NCBI GenBank assembly: GCA_015501585.1
Contig: JADNRY010000116.1
Span: forward strand, 1-64,000
From: Rhodocollybia butyracea
Taxonomy: Eukaryota; Basidiomycota; Agaricomycetes; Agaricales; Omphalotaceae
DNA length: 64,000 nucleotides
Direction of reading: 5' to 3'
In this document: piece after piece, positions 34,779 to 45,228 of the stretch
Numbering within the stretch: position 1 is the first letter of the stretch
Layout of the letters: each line of letters begins with the position of its first letter
Position numbers and translations under genes: made by a program
Notes under the pieces: model-generated
Told to the model about the DNA's origin: nothing
The model's database searches: none
What the model saw: only the letters and a program-made list of their open reading frames with translations

Positions 34779-35585
34779 ATGTCTCTCATCATCTCAATCT
34801 TTGGTTTGGTATTCCTCGCAGAGTTCATCTCTTGGATAGGAAAGTCTGTACTGATTGGATGGGTGCGTTGTGTTGCTCATTCGTGGCTCAAGCTGACACG
34901 TTGATTCCAGTTCTACGCATTGTATCTGCGAATTTTCTATCCTACGCTCGCGGAAAGACAGAAAAAGCTGAAGACCGAGATATTGAACAACAAGACTGAA
35001 CTATTAAAGACGAGTGCGCAAGACCAGTTTGCTAAATGGGCGAAATTACGGAGAAGTGTGGACAAGGGATTGGCTGATCTGGAGAAACTCAGTGTGTATT
35101 GTTGTGGCTTTTCAATGGTCTGATACTGATAACAACTCAGACGGCGAAGCTTCGTCAATAAAGACGTCGTTTACAGTCAAGTTCAGCTCTGCCATCTGGT
35201 TATGCACGACTGGTGCACAGTTCTTCGTTGGATGGTGGTACAGAAAATCCGCCATCTTCTACCTTCCGCCTGGATGGTTCGGACCTCTTGGTTGGGTACT
35301 GGCTTTCCCGTTTGCGCCCAAAGGTGCGCTTTGTTGCTTGCTAGCGCGGAACCCGGTGGACCGCGTCGGTTATCCTTTCTTCCTTTATTAACAAGACTTT
35401 CAGGTGCCGTGAGTGTTGGAATGTGGCAGATGGCTTCCAGAAGAGTAATCAAAATTGGAGAACGAGCAGTAAAGGAAGTTGCTGGTATGTTATACACGTA
35501 TTCTTTCTGATTGTGTACTAAAGAACGAGCCGTTTTCTCAGTTTCGTATAAACTTAGACCGGCATCTGAAAAGCAGGCTCCGTAA
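34779..35585 (+). CDS. GET1: GET1 (tail-anchored protein insertase subunit)
   Basis: Homologue of Get1/WRB, the ER-membrane receptor that, with Get2, takes tail-anchored proteins from the Get3 ATPase. The start [20 protein letters not shown] forms the first membrane helix. It is followed by a charged coiled coil, [20 protein letters not shown] with [18 protein letters not shown], which is the Get3-contacting part. Two more hydrophobic segments follow: [20 protein letters not shown] and [19 protein letters not shown]. The C-terminus is [18 protein letters not shown]. Four introns are placed (about 34863-34910, 35092-35140, 35325-35403, 35486-35541), all in phase. Length about 190 residues, usual for the family. 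It is 258 bp upstream of the malate synthase gene on the same strand. Confidence 0.9.
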
Positions 35586-35788
35586 TTCATCCATGTGGTT
35601 CCGTACGCTAAATAGGGAAAGAATTAATATTCTATCGATATTATTATCGATGGCTCGGAACGGAAGACTGGAGACAACGGCGAGGCAACGGTGAGTGGTG
35701 CGCCCCGTCGGGAGGAACGGAAGATAAGGGCAATCCGAAAACATGTGAAAATGACGTATGACACACAAGAACTCCTAAGACCAAGACC

Positions 35789-35796
35789 TATAAAAG
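35789..35796 (+). promoter_or_regulatory. TATA box of malate synthase gene
   Basis: TATAAAAG lies 47 bp before the ATG at 35843 and is followed by a CT-rich leader (TTTTCTTTCTTTCAC), typical of strongly expressed fungal genes. Confidence 0.6.
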
Positions 35797-35842
35797 CACA
35801 TTTGCTCATATTTTCTTCTCCAAATATTTTCTTTCTTTCACA

Positions 35843-37720
35843 ATGGGCGTTAAAGTTCACTCCAACCTAGCTGCCGACAACAAGGCTCGTTCCATCATCC
35901 TTACGGACGACGCCTCGCCTTTCTCGCTGCTCTTCACCGCACTTTTGAATCTACCAGACAGTCGTTGCTCGTAGCTCGCGAAGAAGCACAGCGTCGCTGG
36001 GACTCTGGAACTCCTTTCGATTTCCCGCCCGAAACTGCACATATACGCGCAGAGGCCTCGTGGCAATGCGCCCCTCCAGCTCCAGGTCTCGAAGATAGGC
36101 GTGTCGAAATTACCGGACCTACCGACCGTAAGATGGTCATCAACGCCCTTAACTGCGGGGCAAAAACGTTCATGGCCGACTTTGAAGGTATACCATATGC
36201 TTGAATATATTCAGCTCGCACTAACCTTATCTTACAGACTCTAGCGCACCAACGTTCTCCAATCTGGTCAGCGGACAACTCAATCTTCGCGACGCAATTA
36301 GACGCGAGATCGACTTTGAAAGCGGAGGAAAGAGCTATAAACTCTCCAAGAACCCATCTGTGCTTATCGTCCGGTAAGCTTCATCCTCAAGGTGTATAAC
36401 TCGCCATTGACATCATTTCTGATAGTCCGCGGGGATGGCATCTTGATGAGCCACGCGTGACGGTCGACAACGCTGCCATGTCTGGCTCGCTATTCGACTT
36501 TGGTCTCTACTTCTATCATAATGCCAAGGAGCTCGTCAAACGCGGATCCGGACCTTACTTCTACCTTCCCAAAATGGAACATTATCTCGAGGCCCGTCTC
36601 TGGAACGATGTCTTCAACTTTTCCCAATCTTACATCGGCATGGCCCACGGGACCATCCGCGCCACCGTTCTCATTGAAACGCTTCCTGCCGTCTTCAATA
36701 TGGAAGAGATCCTGTTCGAACTCAGAACTCATTCATCCGGCTTAAACTGTGGAAGGTAATACAGTTTATTATTTGGCTATTCCCGGAGCTCACCTTTTTT
36801 TAGATGGGACTACATATTTAGCTTCATCAAAAAACGTCGTGCGGATCGCTCTGCTGTCCTTCCTGACCGGAAAGACGTCACCATGACGGTGCCTTTCATG
36901 GACTCCTACGTCCGGCTTCTTATCCAGACTTGTCACCGGTAAGCCTATATATTACTGTTTTTCATGATGTACTGTCTCTGACAAACCACGCAGGCGTAAA
37001 GTTGCTGCTATGGGCGGCATGGCTGCTCAAATTCCTATCAAAGACGACCCCAAGGCCAACGATGCTGTGATGGAAAAAGTTCGCCAAGACAAGCTTCGTG
37101 AAGTTCTCGCTGGACATGACGGTACTTGGATTGCCCACCCTCTCATCAACAAGATCGCACTGGAAGTGTTTGATGAACACATGCTTGGTCCTAACCAGGT
37201 TTGTCCGAATACTGTTCATTCGAGGTGACGACTAATGGTGCTTTTCTAGTACCACATTCGACGTGAAGACGTCAAAGTTGCTGCCGCCGACCTCCTCAAC
37301 ACCTGTGTGCCTGGCAAAATCACTGACGAAGGCGTTCGTTCCAACATTTCCACCTCCTTGTCCTATACCGCCGCCTGGATCGACGGAAACGGATGTATCC
37401 CCCTCAACTATCTCATGGAGGATGCCGCCACCGCCGAGATTACTCGTGTTCAGCTTTGGCAGTGGGTCAAGTATAGCTCACGCCTCGATTCTGGACAGTA
37501 CATCACGGCCGAGTACGTTGAGAAGCTGATCGACGAGATGGCACCGGGCGTTAAGAAGCTTTACCCGCGTGTGAAGGAGGATAACCTGAAGGTTGTTGTA
37601 GAATACCTCAAAGGACAGATCAAAAAGGAGTGGCCGAGCGAGTTTTTGACTAGCGATCTCATGCCTTATCTCGCCATTGCAGATGGCGCAGAACCCAAGT
37701 GGCAAAAGTCGGCGTTGTAG
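35843..37720 (+). CDS. MLS1: Malate synthase (glyoxylate cycle)
   Basis: Condenses glyoxylate and acetyl-CoA to malate. Exons give [70 protein letters not shown] (active-site Arg), [18 protein letters not shown] (metal-binding Glu), [14 protein letters not shown] (metal-binding Asp), and [17 protein letters not shown] with the catalytic Asp. Five introns of about 45-65 bp are in phase. The C-terminus is [11 protein letters not shown] is a plausible variant of the peroxisomal PTS1 tripeptide, as expected for this enzyme. One base is missing at about 35913, in GACGCCTCGCC: an extra C there gives [20 protein letters not shown], the family sequence, whereas the frame as written stops at 35972. 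In an otherwise perfect housekeeping gene this is most likely a sequence error. Confidence 0.92.
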
Positions 37721-38683
37721 AATGCAGTAGGAATTGGCTAACTATCTTATATAATAGGCATTGTACTCGTTATATCGAACATGGCGCAATATTACTACCT
37801 TACAACCGTTTGACTTTACAGAAATTGCTGCTGGTAGAAACAACGGTGTCCCTCTTATTCCTGACAAAGATTGTTAAAACCCGGGAGCAGATCTAGAACT
37901 GCCTGCCGCACCTGAAGCTGAAGGATCCCAATATTTGCAGGGATGCACATACTTTACTAACGATATTAGTAGTATGTAAGTATTTATCATGATGTGGCTT
38001 GATTGTGATGTACTTGATCTTTTTTTTCGTACCAACAGTGACTTCGTTTTCCTCTTCGAGCTTCAAATGATCAGAGTCCGAGAATATACTGAACTGAAGC
38101 CATCTTGTTCTCTTCGAGTCGTAGTAGGAAATCGAAGATCGAATCAACGAACGTTCAATATCCACTACACTGGGCATTTTCCAGGTCCGTTATATTTCTG
38201 ATGATATTCATGTACATAGCTTCTCAAAATGATTTCACAGGCTTTGTAGGTCCAGGATATTCTGGAAAAAGTTATATTTTCATTATTAATGAAAACATTC
38301 GCTTGATGGCTATGAGCGTGCACTTGCGATACTATGATATGAACAGACGGTGTGGCTGAATCGCGAGATAGCAGGGGGTGTCCTTCGTTCGGCCGGAAGT
38401 ACTGAGGCTGCATGAAGCGATGGAAGATGGTTGATCGTGCGGATGAAGCAAAGCTTACTGGGCATTTCAGGTTATAGCTGGACGTAATGTTCTACCTTAT
38501 GATGGTGATATCATGTCCGAGTAAACTCTTCTTCCGGCGTACTCATCTATTTGTTGTTCGGTGGGTGGGAAAGGTGTGTCTAAGCGCTTTAAATTCCAAC
38601 CCTCGAGGGTCACCATCCACCCACATTCCGAAATTGACCCACTCCCATCTGTTTCTTCCACTGCTCCCTCGCGCATCGAAAAT
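37721..38683. other. Intergenic stretch
   Basis: No supported gene on either strand. AT-rich, with only short unsupported frames. Confidence 0.4.
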
Positions 38684-40036
38684 ATGCCTCACGTTGAAGT
38701 TACATCTAGCACCGGGAACACCAGGTTTAAATACACGATTTGTACCCCTACAGACGCAGAGGCCACGACCATCGACCCTAGCCTCCCCACACTGCTGTTC
38801 ATACATCCTGTCTCTATCGCCGAGCATGTATTTCACGGTGAGCAATCTAGTCTTGTAAGCTCTCCTTATTCTGAGTGGCACTCAGCTCAATTCGCGGACC
38901 CTCTACTGCGATGCTCTAATCTCGTTTCCTTCGATTTGAGAGGAGGCCATGGTGATACATCCGGTGACAAAGTTCCCCCATATTACGGACAGGTGGAAGC
39001 TGCAGAGGATACAATAAGGTTAATGGTAAGTCTCCTAACATTTTCAAGTCGTTCAACGATGTAATTCTCCGATATAGGATGCATTGGAACTTCCTGCTTG
39101 CCATCTTGTCGGCATGTCTACAGGGACTATAATTGCCACTCAGCTTGCAGTAACGTACCCGGATCGAGTTTTATCTCTTTTTCTTGTATCTCATCTATGC
39201 CTTGAGATCGTGAGTATCTCCCTGTTCGATGAATCAATGGACGCATTTTCTCAAAAAAAATCTAGCCTCCTGAAGTGGCCGATGGACACCTTGAAATCTG
39301 CGAGCTTTGGACTTCGGCTTTTCCTGATGCCTCGACTGTTTTGGAGGATGTTGTATATGAAGCAGGTTTTGGAAACTCGCAGTACATGTTCAGCACACAT
39401 CAAGTTTCCCCTCTTGTTACAGCGTAAGTGTGTTACATTCGAAAACTTGTTCAATAGTCTAATAGCTTTGATAGTATGATGAAGATAACATACCCAGTGG
39501 CTATGGAGAAGTGGGGCTACGAACATTTGGACCAATTTCGCATCATGAATCTCGATTTTCATCTTCGTCGCGAACCTTTTTCAAAGACATCTTTGGCTCG
39601 AATCGCTGGCTCCGTGAAAATCGTCCATGGTACTGAAGATGTGGCATATCCACAATCCTACTCAAGAGAATTCCTTCGAAGATTGGATGAAGCCGGAGTA
39701 GACGCATCAATGCATGTGGTTCGGGGTGCCCCACACTACTTATTACCTGATTTTTCAAACCAGTGGGTCTTCTCATCACCGTATTTCTTCTCCGTTTTGA
39801 TTTCTTGGTCCCTTGCCAGGATAAATCCAGTCCTGTACGATTTCATCTTGCAGAACGATGATCGCTTGAACAATGCGCCAGTCCCAGATCATGTTCAGTC
39901 TCCTTGGACGGATGTTTTCAAGCAAGCGAGCTTGGAGTCCGAAGACAGCCTGTTTGACGATTGTATCATAATTCATCCTCGCCGTCATCACCATCGCAGA
40001 AATTCCCTTTCCTCTGTAACGCTTTGTGTGGCTTAG
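38684..40036 (+). CDS. Alpha/beta hydrolase-fold protein
   Basis: A hydrolase of unknown substrate. The start MPHVEVTSSTGNTRFKYTIC leads to LPTLLFIHPVSIAEHVF, which corresponds to the HG-type oxyanion strand, and LVSFDLRGGHGDTSG. The nucleophile elbow is LVGMSTGTIIATQLAV (GxSxG with Ser in GMSTG). The acid is probably Asp in VHGTEDVAYP, and the histidine is in VRGAPHYLLPDF. A cap region lies between (YEAGFGNSQYMFSTHQVSP, AMEKWGYEHLDQFRIM). Introns can be placed at about 38837-38880, 39027-39078, 39209-39264 and 39423-39475, plus one after LPDFSNQ at about 39759-39820. The C-terminus is longer than in minimal family members (RHHHRRNSLSSV). Substrate cannot be inferred. Confidence 0.8.
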
Positions 40037-41133
40037 TTGAGGTTCGCCACATTATTATACCTTTGTTCGCCATTATTCCCAAGACAGTCGAATGACTAAT
40101 GTACATAGATGTATCGCATTACAGGCCCGTCGATAAGAATAAAGCACGTATGCCCAACCAGAGATAGTTGTAAGATTCTACATTTAGATCCGACGGGCCA
40201 GTGGCCAAGGTACCTGAACTACTAAGCGCGGTTCATGGCACTCACAGAAGTGAGAAGTACCCGGTACAAGGCACTTGACAGAAACCGTTTGTCATTGCAA
40301 CGGATCCTTGCATCAGTCAGTGAGGGCCCTGTTCCAAATTTTGCGGAAGGGGAGCCCTCAGGTGTCGTTCTAGGTGCATATTGGCCTTGGTGCCCTGAGT
40401 GCAATGAGGAGGATAAAATTCAATTGAACAGCTACTAAAAGGATCTGGAAAACTTAAGCAGGTGAAAATAGAGAAACTGCCAAGTGAAGTGGAAAGATGA
40501 GCATCATAAGGCTAGAAGGAGAACGAAATATCGATTTTTTTTTTCTAGTCACACTGGGCGAACCTGAAAGAATCCGAAGCGGCCTAGCGCGTTCTCTAGA
40601 TAAACTGTGTGCTGGCACAAACTATGAGTGTCAAGGAAATATGTGCATAATCACTATCAAGCGATAAAATCCAGGTGAGTTCCAAGGTCCAAGGTTGCCA
40701 GCCATGAGCCGACGACGGTGAAAGCTTCGGGATAACTCCATCACTGAGAGAGCATCGTCCTTGGAGTACATTGTACCTATGAGTCAACTCTATACTTATT
40801 CCCATTGTCACCACTTCTCTATCCGTCATCTTCACACCAATCAGCACTAAGTCTCGTTAACAAACGGGGAATAAGCGCCGCATTTGTGCCTTGGGAGCGC
40901 GGAGAACACATTAGGGAGCATATACACAGAGAAGGAGGCGTATCTGAGCGAAGGTTGGCCGAACAGAGTTCGAAATCGGAATGAAAAGGGGATACGGCTC
41001 CAACAAAGCCGAATTCGTCGGTGTGGATTGCCATGACCTCGAAGAGTGCTACGAAGCTTTTGGTAAAACGAATGGACGATGGACGGTGGACGGTGGAAAA
41101 CCAACTGACCACTATTCTGTTCTCGGAATCAGA
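40037..41133. other. Intergenic stretch
   Basis: A plus-strand frame at 40235-40438 (MALTEVRSTRYKALDRNRLS) and another at 40981-41319 are open, but neither has splice, composition or similarity support. I call nothing here. Confidence 0.35.
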
Positions 41134-41800
41134 CTACTGCTGCTCCTGTTTTTGCTCCAAACTGAATTCTGGCGGAGTCAACGTCCGACAAAGCCATCGT
41201 CTCGGGAGGGATATGTTTTTAATTCCCTCGATCTCGTCGGAGCTGAGCAGGTGTTTGCGGGTAGCCCAGATACATGTCGTGAAAAGCCATTCGTAAAGAA
41301 CGTAGAACAGAGTGAATGATAATAGAGCTAGCAGAAGGTCGGAAGTGTGCGCCCAAAGGCTATCCCTGACATCTAGAAGCCTGAGATGAGAACCAAGTGC
41401 AGCTCTAGAGTCTCCCAGCTTACCAGGTACGTTTCCAAGAAGCAGATTCATCGAGCATGAAGCTACCACGATAACCTGAATGAACAGAAAGTATTTACTG
41501 GTTCCTTCATCCGCCTCTGAGAACTTTGAATATGCCCTTGTCACGCAGATGAAGGCAAGTACGATGCTGCTTATGTCGCTGAGTTTCGTATGCTCTGGCC
41601 AAAAGTACCACGTAAGAAGTTTGCACGTTAATTGAGATAAGTAAAGGCGTCCTTCGACTTGACGGTCCCGTAAGAATTCACCCGAAAAGGCCTCTGTGTG
41701 TTTTTGAGGTCTCTTCGGGCTTTGTGGAAGGAGAGGGCGGTGGGTCCGAGCTCGCCGACGTTGCTGAGTTTGATTTACGTTTGGATCCTGATTTTGCCAT
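41134..41800 (-). CDS. Multi-pass membrane protein, unknown family
   Basis: The minus frame ending at TAG 41134 stays open leftward from about 41820. It has at least three hydrophobic stretches: LSDISSIVLAFICVTRAYSK, YFLFIQVIVVASCSMNLLLG and LLLALLSFTLFYVLYEWLFT, separated by polar loops, with a charged C-terminus (FSLEQKQEQQ). The start is uncertain. ATG at 41800 (MAKSGSKRKSNSATSAS, a basic Ser/Pro-rich head) is attractive but lies in another frame, so an unseen intron or an indel near 41690 would be needed. I do not recognise the family; a nuclear- or ER-membrane protein is only a guess from its shape. Confidence 0.5.
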
Positions 41801-41899
41801 TCTGGGCCTTGGTCAGTGGTGAGATCGAGGCGGTCATGTACTTCGTCCCTAGGTAGGAATTTCTTTTCGAAATGATGTCAATTGCATAACGTAAACTGT

Positions 41900-41984
41900 G
41901 GTTTAGTAGTGTAGAGGTTATCACACGGGATTTTGACCAAAAACATTACTTCCCGTAACCTAGGTTCGAGTCCTGGCTAGACCT
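41900..41984 (+). tRNA. tRNA-Gln (anticodon TTG) with intron
   Basis: A full cloverleaf can be drawn. The acceptor stem is GGTTTAG with CTAGACC, the D stem GTGT with ACAC, the anticodon stem CGGGA with TCCCG, and the T arm CTAGG-TTCGAGT-CCTGG. The loop reads TT-TTG-A, then an intron of about 13 bases (CCAAAAACATTAC) right after position 37, then T. The A and B boxes (TAGTGTAGAGGTTATC, GGTTCGAGTCC) are good. The body resembles fungal glutamine tRNAs, which supports anticodon TTG (codon CAA). Confidence 0.85.
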
Positions 41985-42008
41985 TAGCTTGGACAGTTCA
42001 CTTATGGT

Positions 42009-42030
42009 ATTTTTTTATATGTTTTTTTTA
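42009..42030 (+). terminator. RNA polymerase III terminator
   Basis: Two T runs of seven or more bases lie 25-45 bp after the tRNA gene. Confidence 0.7.
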
Positions 42031-42251
42031 TATGTTGTCATTGGGTTATTTCGGTAACATTCTGGAAGAAGCCAGAAAACAGCGAGGTGTTTCTTCACAA
42101 TGGTGTAGCCTTCCTCCGCTCAAATTGTTGCCAGAATTCAAGAAAGCGTACATAGTTGCCAGCCCACTTGAGTACCCAGTATATTTCTTATTCCTTATCG
42201 CGGTACTTATTCAACGCCAAGAGCTTAACATACTTTTACACATCCAAGAGA

Positions 42252-44595
42252 TTACCGACCTCCGCCCAATACATCTTCCCAAATATTCCTGGTATGCACA
42301 GTTGCTCCCAGTCTTGAAGCCAACAGAAACGCACCACTCAGCTTTCGGTTCAAACTATATGTCTCCTTCGGTGGTCCCTTCTTCCTTTCTCGCAACATCA
42401 ACGGTATAAGTTCCCGTATCTTTTCAGTATTGTGCCAGATCTCGGATCCTTTCCCGAAGCGTACTGGTTGCGGTGCTCTTGGGTTGAATGGATACGCCAG
42501 CAAAGCAAGGCTGGTTACATGAGCTTTAACCATCTCAGGAGACTCAAAATCTTCCCCTTCGCCCTGGCCTCCAATGAGGTATCCTAATGAGATGCTTTCC
42601 TCGACGCAGGCTTCCCAGGCAGGATTCTGATTGTTTTCGGTAACGTTTTCCAAGTCTAGGGATGCAGCGGCTTCCAGTAGCTTGCGCCATCCGTCTAAAA
42701 ATTGGGGACCATATTCCCTCGTGGCCCCAAAATCTATCAGTGCAATTTTACCTGATTCTAGGGATACAAAATTCGTTGGTGAAATTGCAAGCTTAGCAAT
42801 AAAAATGCACACCTGGGACATAAAGAAAGTTGGAATAGTTGGGATCGGTTTGCATCGTTCCGAAACGAAATAGTTCGAGGAGACATAGATGAAGAATTGT
42901 CGCTGCAATCTGCAGGGCTGGAGATTAAAACCACGGCTCAGCATTCAAACCAAAACAGGCGAACCTCGTCTTTCTGCTCCTGTGGCAGGGCCGTAACAAG
43001 CTCAGACCCGAGACTAACACCGCCCTCGACGAATTCCATGACAAGAACTTTATCACTGGAGATTGATGCGGCCCAAGGAACGTGGAAGCGAGAGTCGGTT
43101 CCTAATGGCTATCAGCTTGGCCCATGGCAGAAAAGCAGCTCGTGCATACCTAGGAATTCCGGAGAGCGAAATTGTTGCAGAAAATGTGCTTCTCGAACAT
43201 AATCGCACTCGTCTGCTAGTTCCGATTTCATAACCTGCGAAATTAGTAACGATTGAACAACATAAAAGCTATCCCAACCTCCATAGTTCTATCTAAGAAC
43301 AGACCCCTTGGTAGGATCTTCCCCCCAAGGTCGCGCGTAACAGCCAAGTGATATAGGAAAGATCTGCGGAGATGGAATCGCGGATATTGGGGAACTGAAC
43401 CTTGACGGCCACTTTTTCCGGTTTGCCTGAAGCACAATTTAGGGATTTTGATATCCGTACGAGCGAAGAAAAGGACAAACCAGTGGGAGTCCATTCGGCC
43501 TTCAACACACCTTCGTGTACTTGCCCGATAGATGCTGCCGCGAATGGAATACGGTTGAAATGATCAAAGTATTCTGGCGACCAAGACGAGCCAAGAGCCG
43601 AAGTGAGGACTTGCTAAGAGAATTACGCGTCAGCACACGCCACAGCCCGACGTAGTCTGGCACGTACATCCATTTGCCAGTCAGGCATGTAATGCGCAGA
43701 GTCTTGGACGCGTCGAAAAACGGCGTCTATCTCAGTTGGGAGAAGATGGGTGTCTGTAGGTGCGTGAGCGATAATATTGTTCGAAATAGGTATACAACGC
43801 ACCTTGGATGCTTAAGAATTGCCCCAGTTTGAGTGCTGCGCCTCTCATTTGCGACAACTTCGACACAAGACGGCTGATGTTTGCGTCACTCAGCATGACT
43901 GAACGATTGGAGCCATCAGAAGCGGAGGGGATGGTTGGGCGTAGTAGCTCTGAGGCAGCACCATATCCTAAGGATGCTGCTAAACCTAAATAATGACTGG
44001 TTTGTACTAGCAGAAGGATGTGGACTTTACGCCTACCTCCGTAATGAAACAACCTGCCCAGCTTTGAAGACGGCACCCTAGAAGATTGAAGGGTATTTCT
44101 GTTGAATGAAGGAATCGGAACTGGCTCTAGTATGACGGTAATGGGTTCAGCTACTTCCGCTGCATCAGCTACCGATGGTTCCGTGAGGGTTACTGGTGGT
44201 GATTCTGCTACCGCTTCTGGTCGCTGTTCAATGGAAAGCATCGGATACGCAGGCGGCAGACTAGATGTTTCCGGGAGTACAGCGGAGGCAAATCTAGAGA
44301 AAGGTTCTTCCTTGTGCACCTCATCGCTCTTTTCAATCGTCCTGGAACTCATAAAAGGTGGCAAAGGCGCAGCTTCTTTCTGATTGTTTCTCCCTTTTAT
44401 TTCCCATCTTTCTTCTACCGTTTCCTTTGAACCGTTTCTGCTGTCCTGCAACGTTACACCTTCATTTTTTTGTAGAGGGCGAGCATCCCTTGGAAGACGC
44501 GTTAACTGAGAAGCACGATATCTGGCGGCATGACCAACAATTTCAGCAGCACTGGAAAGAACGCAGATCCAGTTGTATCCGGGACCAGGTGGCAT
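42252..44595 (-). CDS. COQ8: COQ8 / ADCK (ABC1) atypical kinase
   Basis: Mitochondrial member of the UbiB family, needed for ubiquinone (coenzyme Q) biosynthesis. The start at 44595 gives [20 protein letters not shown] and a long, variable N-terminal part. It then has the family-specific KxGQ motif in [15 protein letters not shown], an alanine-rich loop in [15 protein letters not shown] (replacing the kinase P-loop), the lysine in [14 protein letters not shown], and the DFG-like metal site in [13 protein letters not shown]. The C-terminus, [20 protein letters not shown], is typical. Seven or more introns are needed between 42700 and 43800; I placed the main ones only approximately. Its start is 80 bp from a divergent small gene, so they share a promoter region. 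Confidence 0.9.
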
Positions 44596-44675
44596 TCAAC
44601 ACGAAAGTAAAAGAGTGATGAATGACCGCCGCAAAGTTCATGTATAAGAAGCGCCAAATTTCGTGAGCGTCAAAA

Positions 44676-44930
44676 ATGGATCCTGCTCTCCATCCGCCGA
44701 TTATTCTCCAACCGCTATCCTCACGGCCAATCAGAGCCAAAAATGTTGCTAAACGCTTAGACAACTTTGTCGATGATTTTCAAGCCCGAACTACCGCTGC
44801 ACAAGGCGTTCAGCTGCAGAAATTGAAAGAAGCAATGCAGGAAGAATTGGCGAGAAAAGAGGCCTTAAAGTACGTCTCTTCGTGCCTATACTGTCGAACA
44901 GTGCGCTTAACTGTTCTTTGCAGGAAATAG
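44676..44930 (+). CDS. Small coiled-coil protein, unknown
   Basis: Two exons, 44676-44869 and 44924-44930, joined over a 54-bp intron (GTACGT to TTGCAG), give a protein of about 66 residues. It starts MDPALHPPIILQPLSSRPIR, continues KNVAKRLDNFVDDFQARTTA and ends in a charged helix, LQKLKEAMQEELARKEALKK. The intron length is a multiple of three and has no stop, so the unspliced form also ends at the same TAG with about 18 extra residues. I do not recognise the family. It is divergent from COQ8 with about 80 bp between start codons. Confidence 0.55.
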   Translation: MDPALHPPIILQPLSSRPIRAKNVAKRLDNFVDDFQARTTAAQGVQLQKLKEAMQEELARKEALKYVSSCLYCRTVRLTVLCRK

Positions 44931-45228
44931 TATCCAGACCAGACTGTACGATCTGATGCTATTACCCTACGGAAATCCATTCAGGTCTTTTCTACATACA
45001 GTTCCCACTAGCCTGGCTAGCCGCCATCTTGTAGAAAGCCTCGTTAGGAAGTAAAATACATAGCTCGAATTCACAGTCAGCCACCATACAAAGTCCTTGT
45101 TCTTGATCCCTTGACACCGGTGAGTTGATAACGAAACGAGACTATCCTTGAGCTATGGTACAATTGTTCGCATATTCACATACGTACGTACATACAGTCA
45201 CTTTATTCACAGGTACAGACTTGATAAA

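Noticed and set aside
40981..41319. 112-residue plus-strand frame
   Set aside because: It overlaps the membrane-protein gene antisense and has no similarity or splice support.
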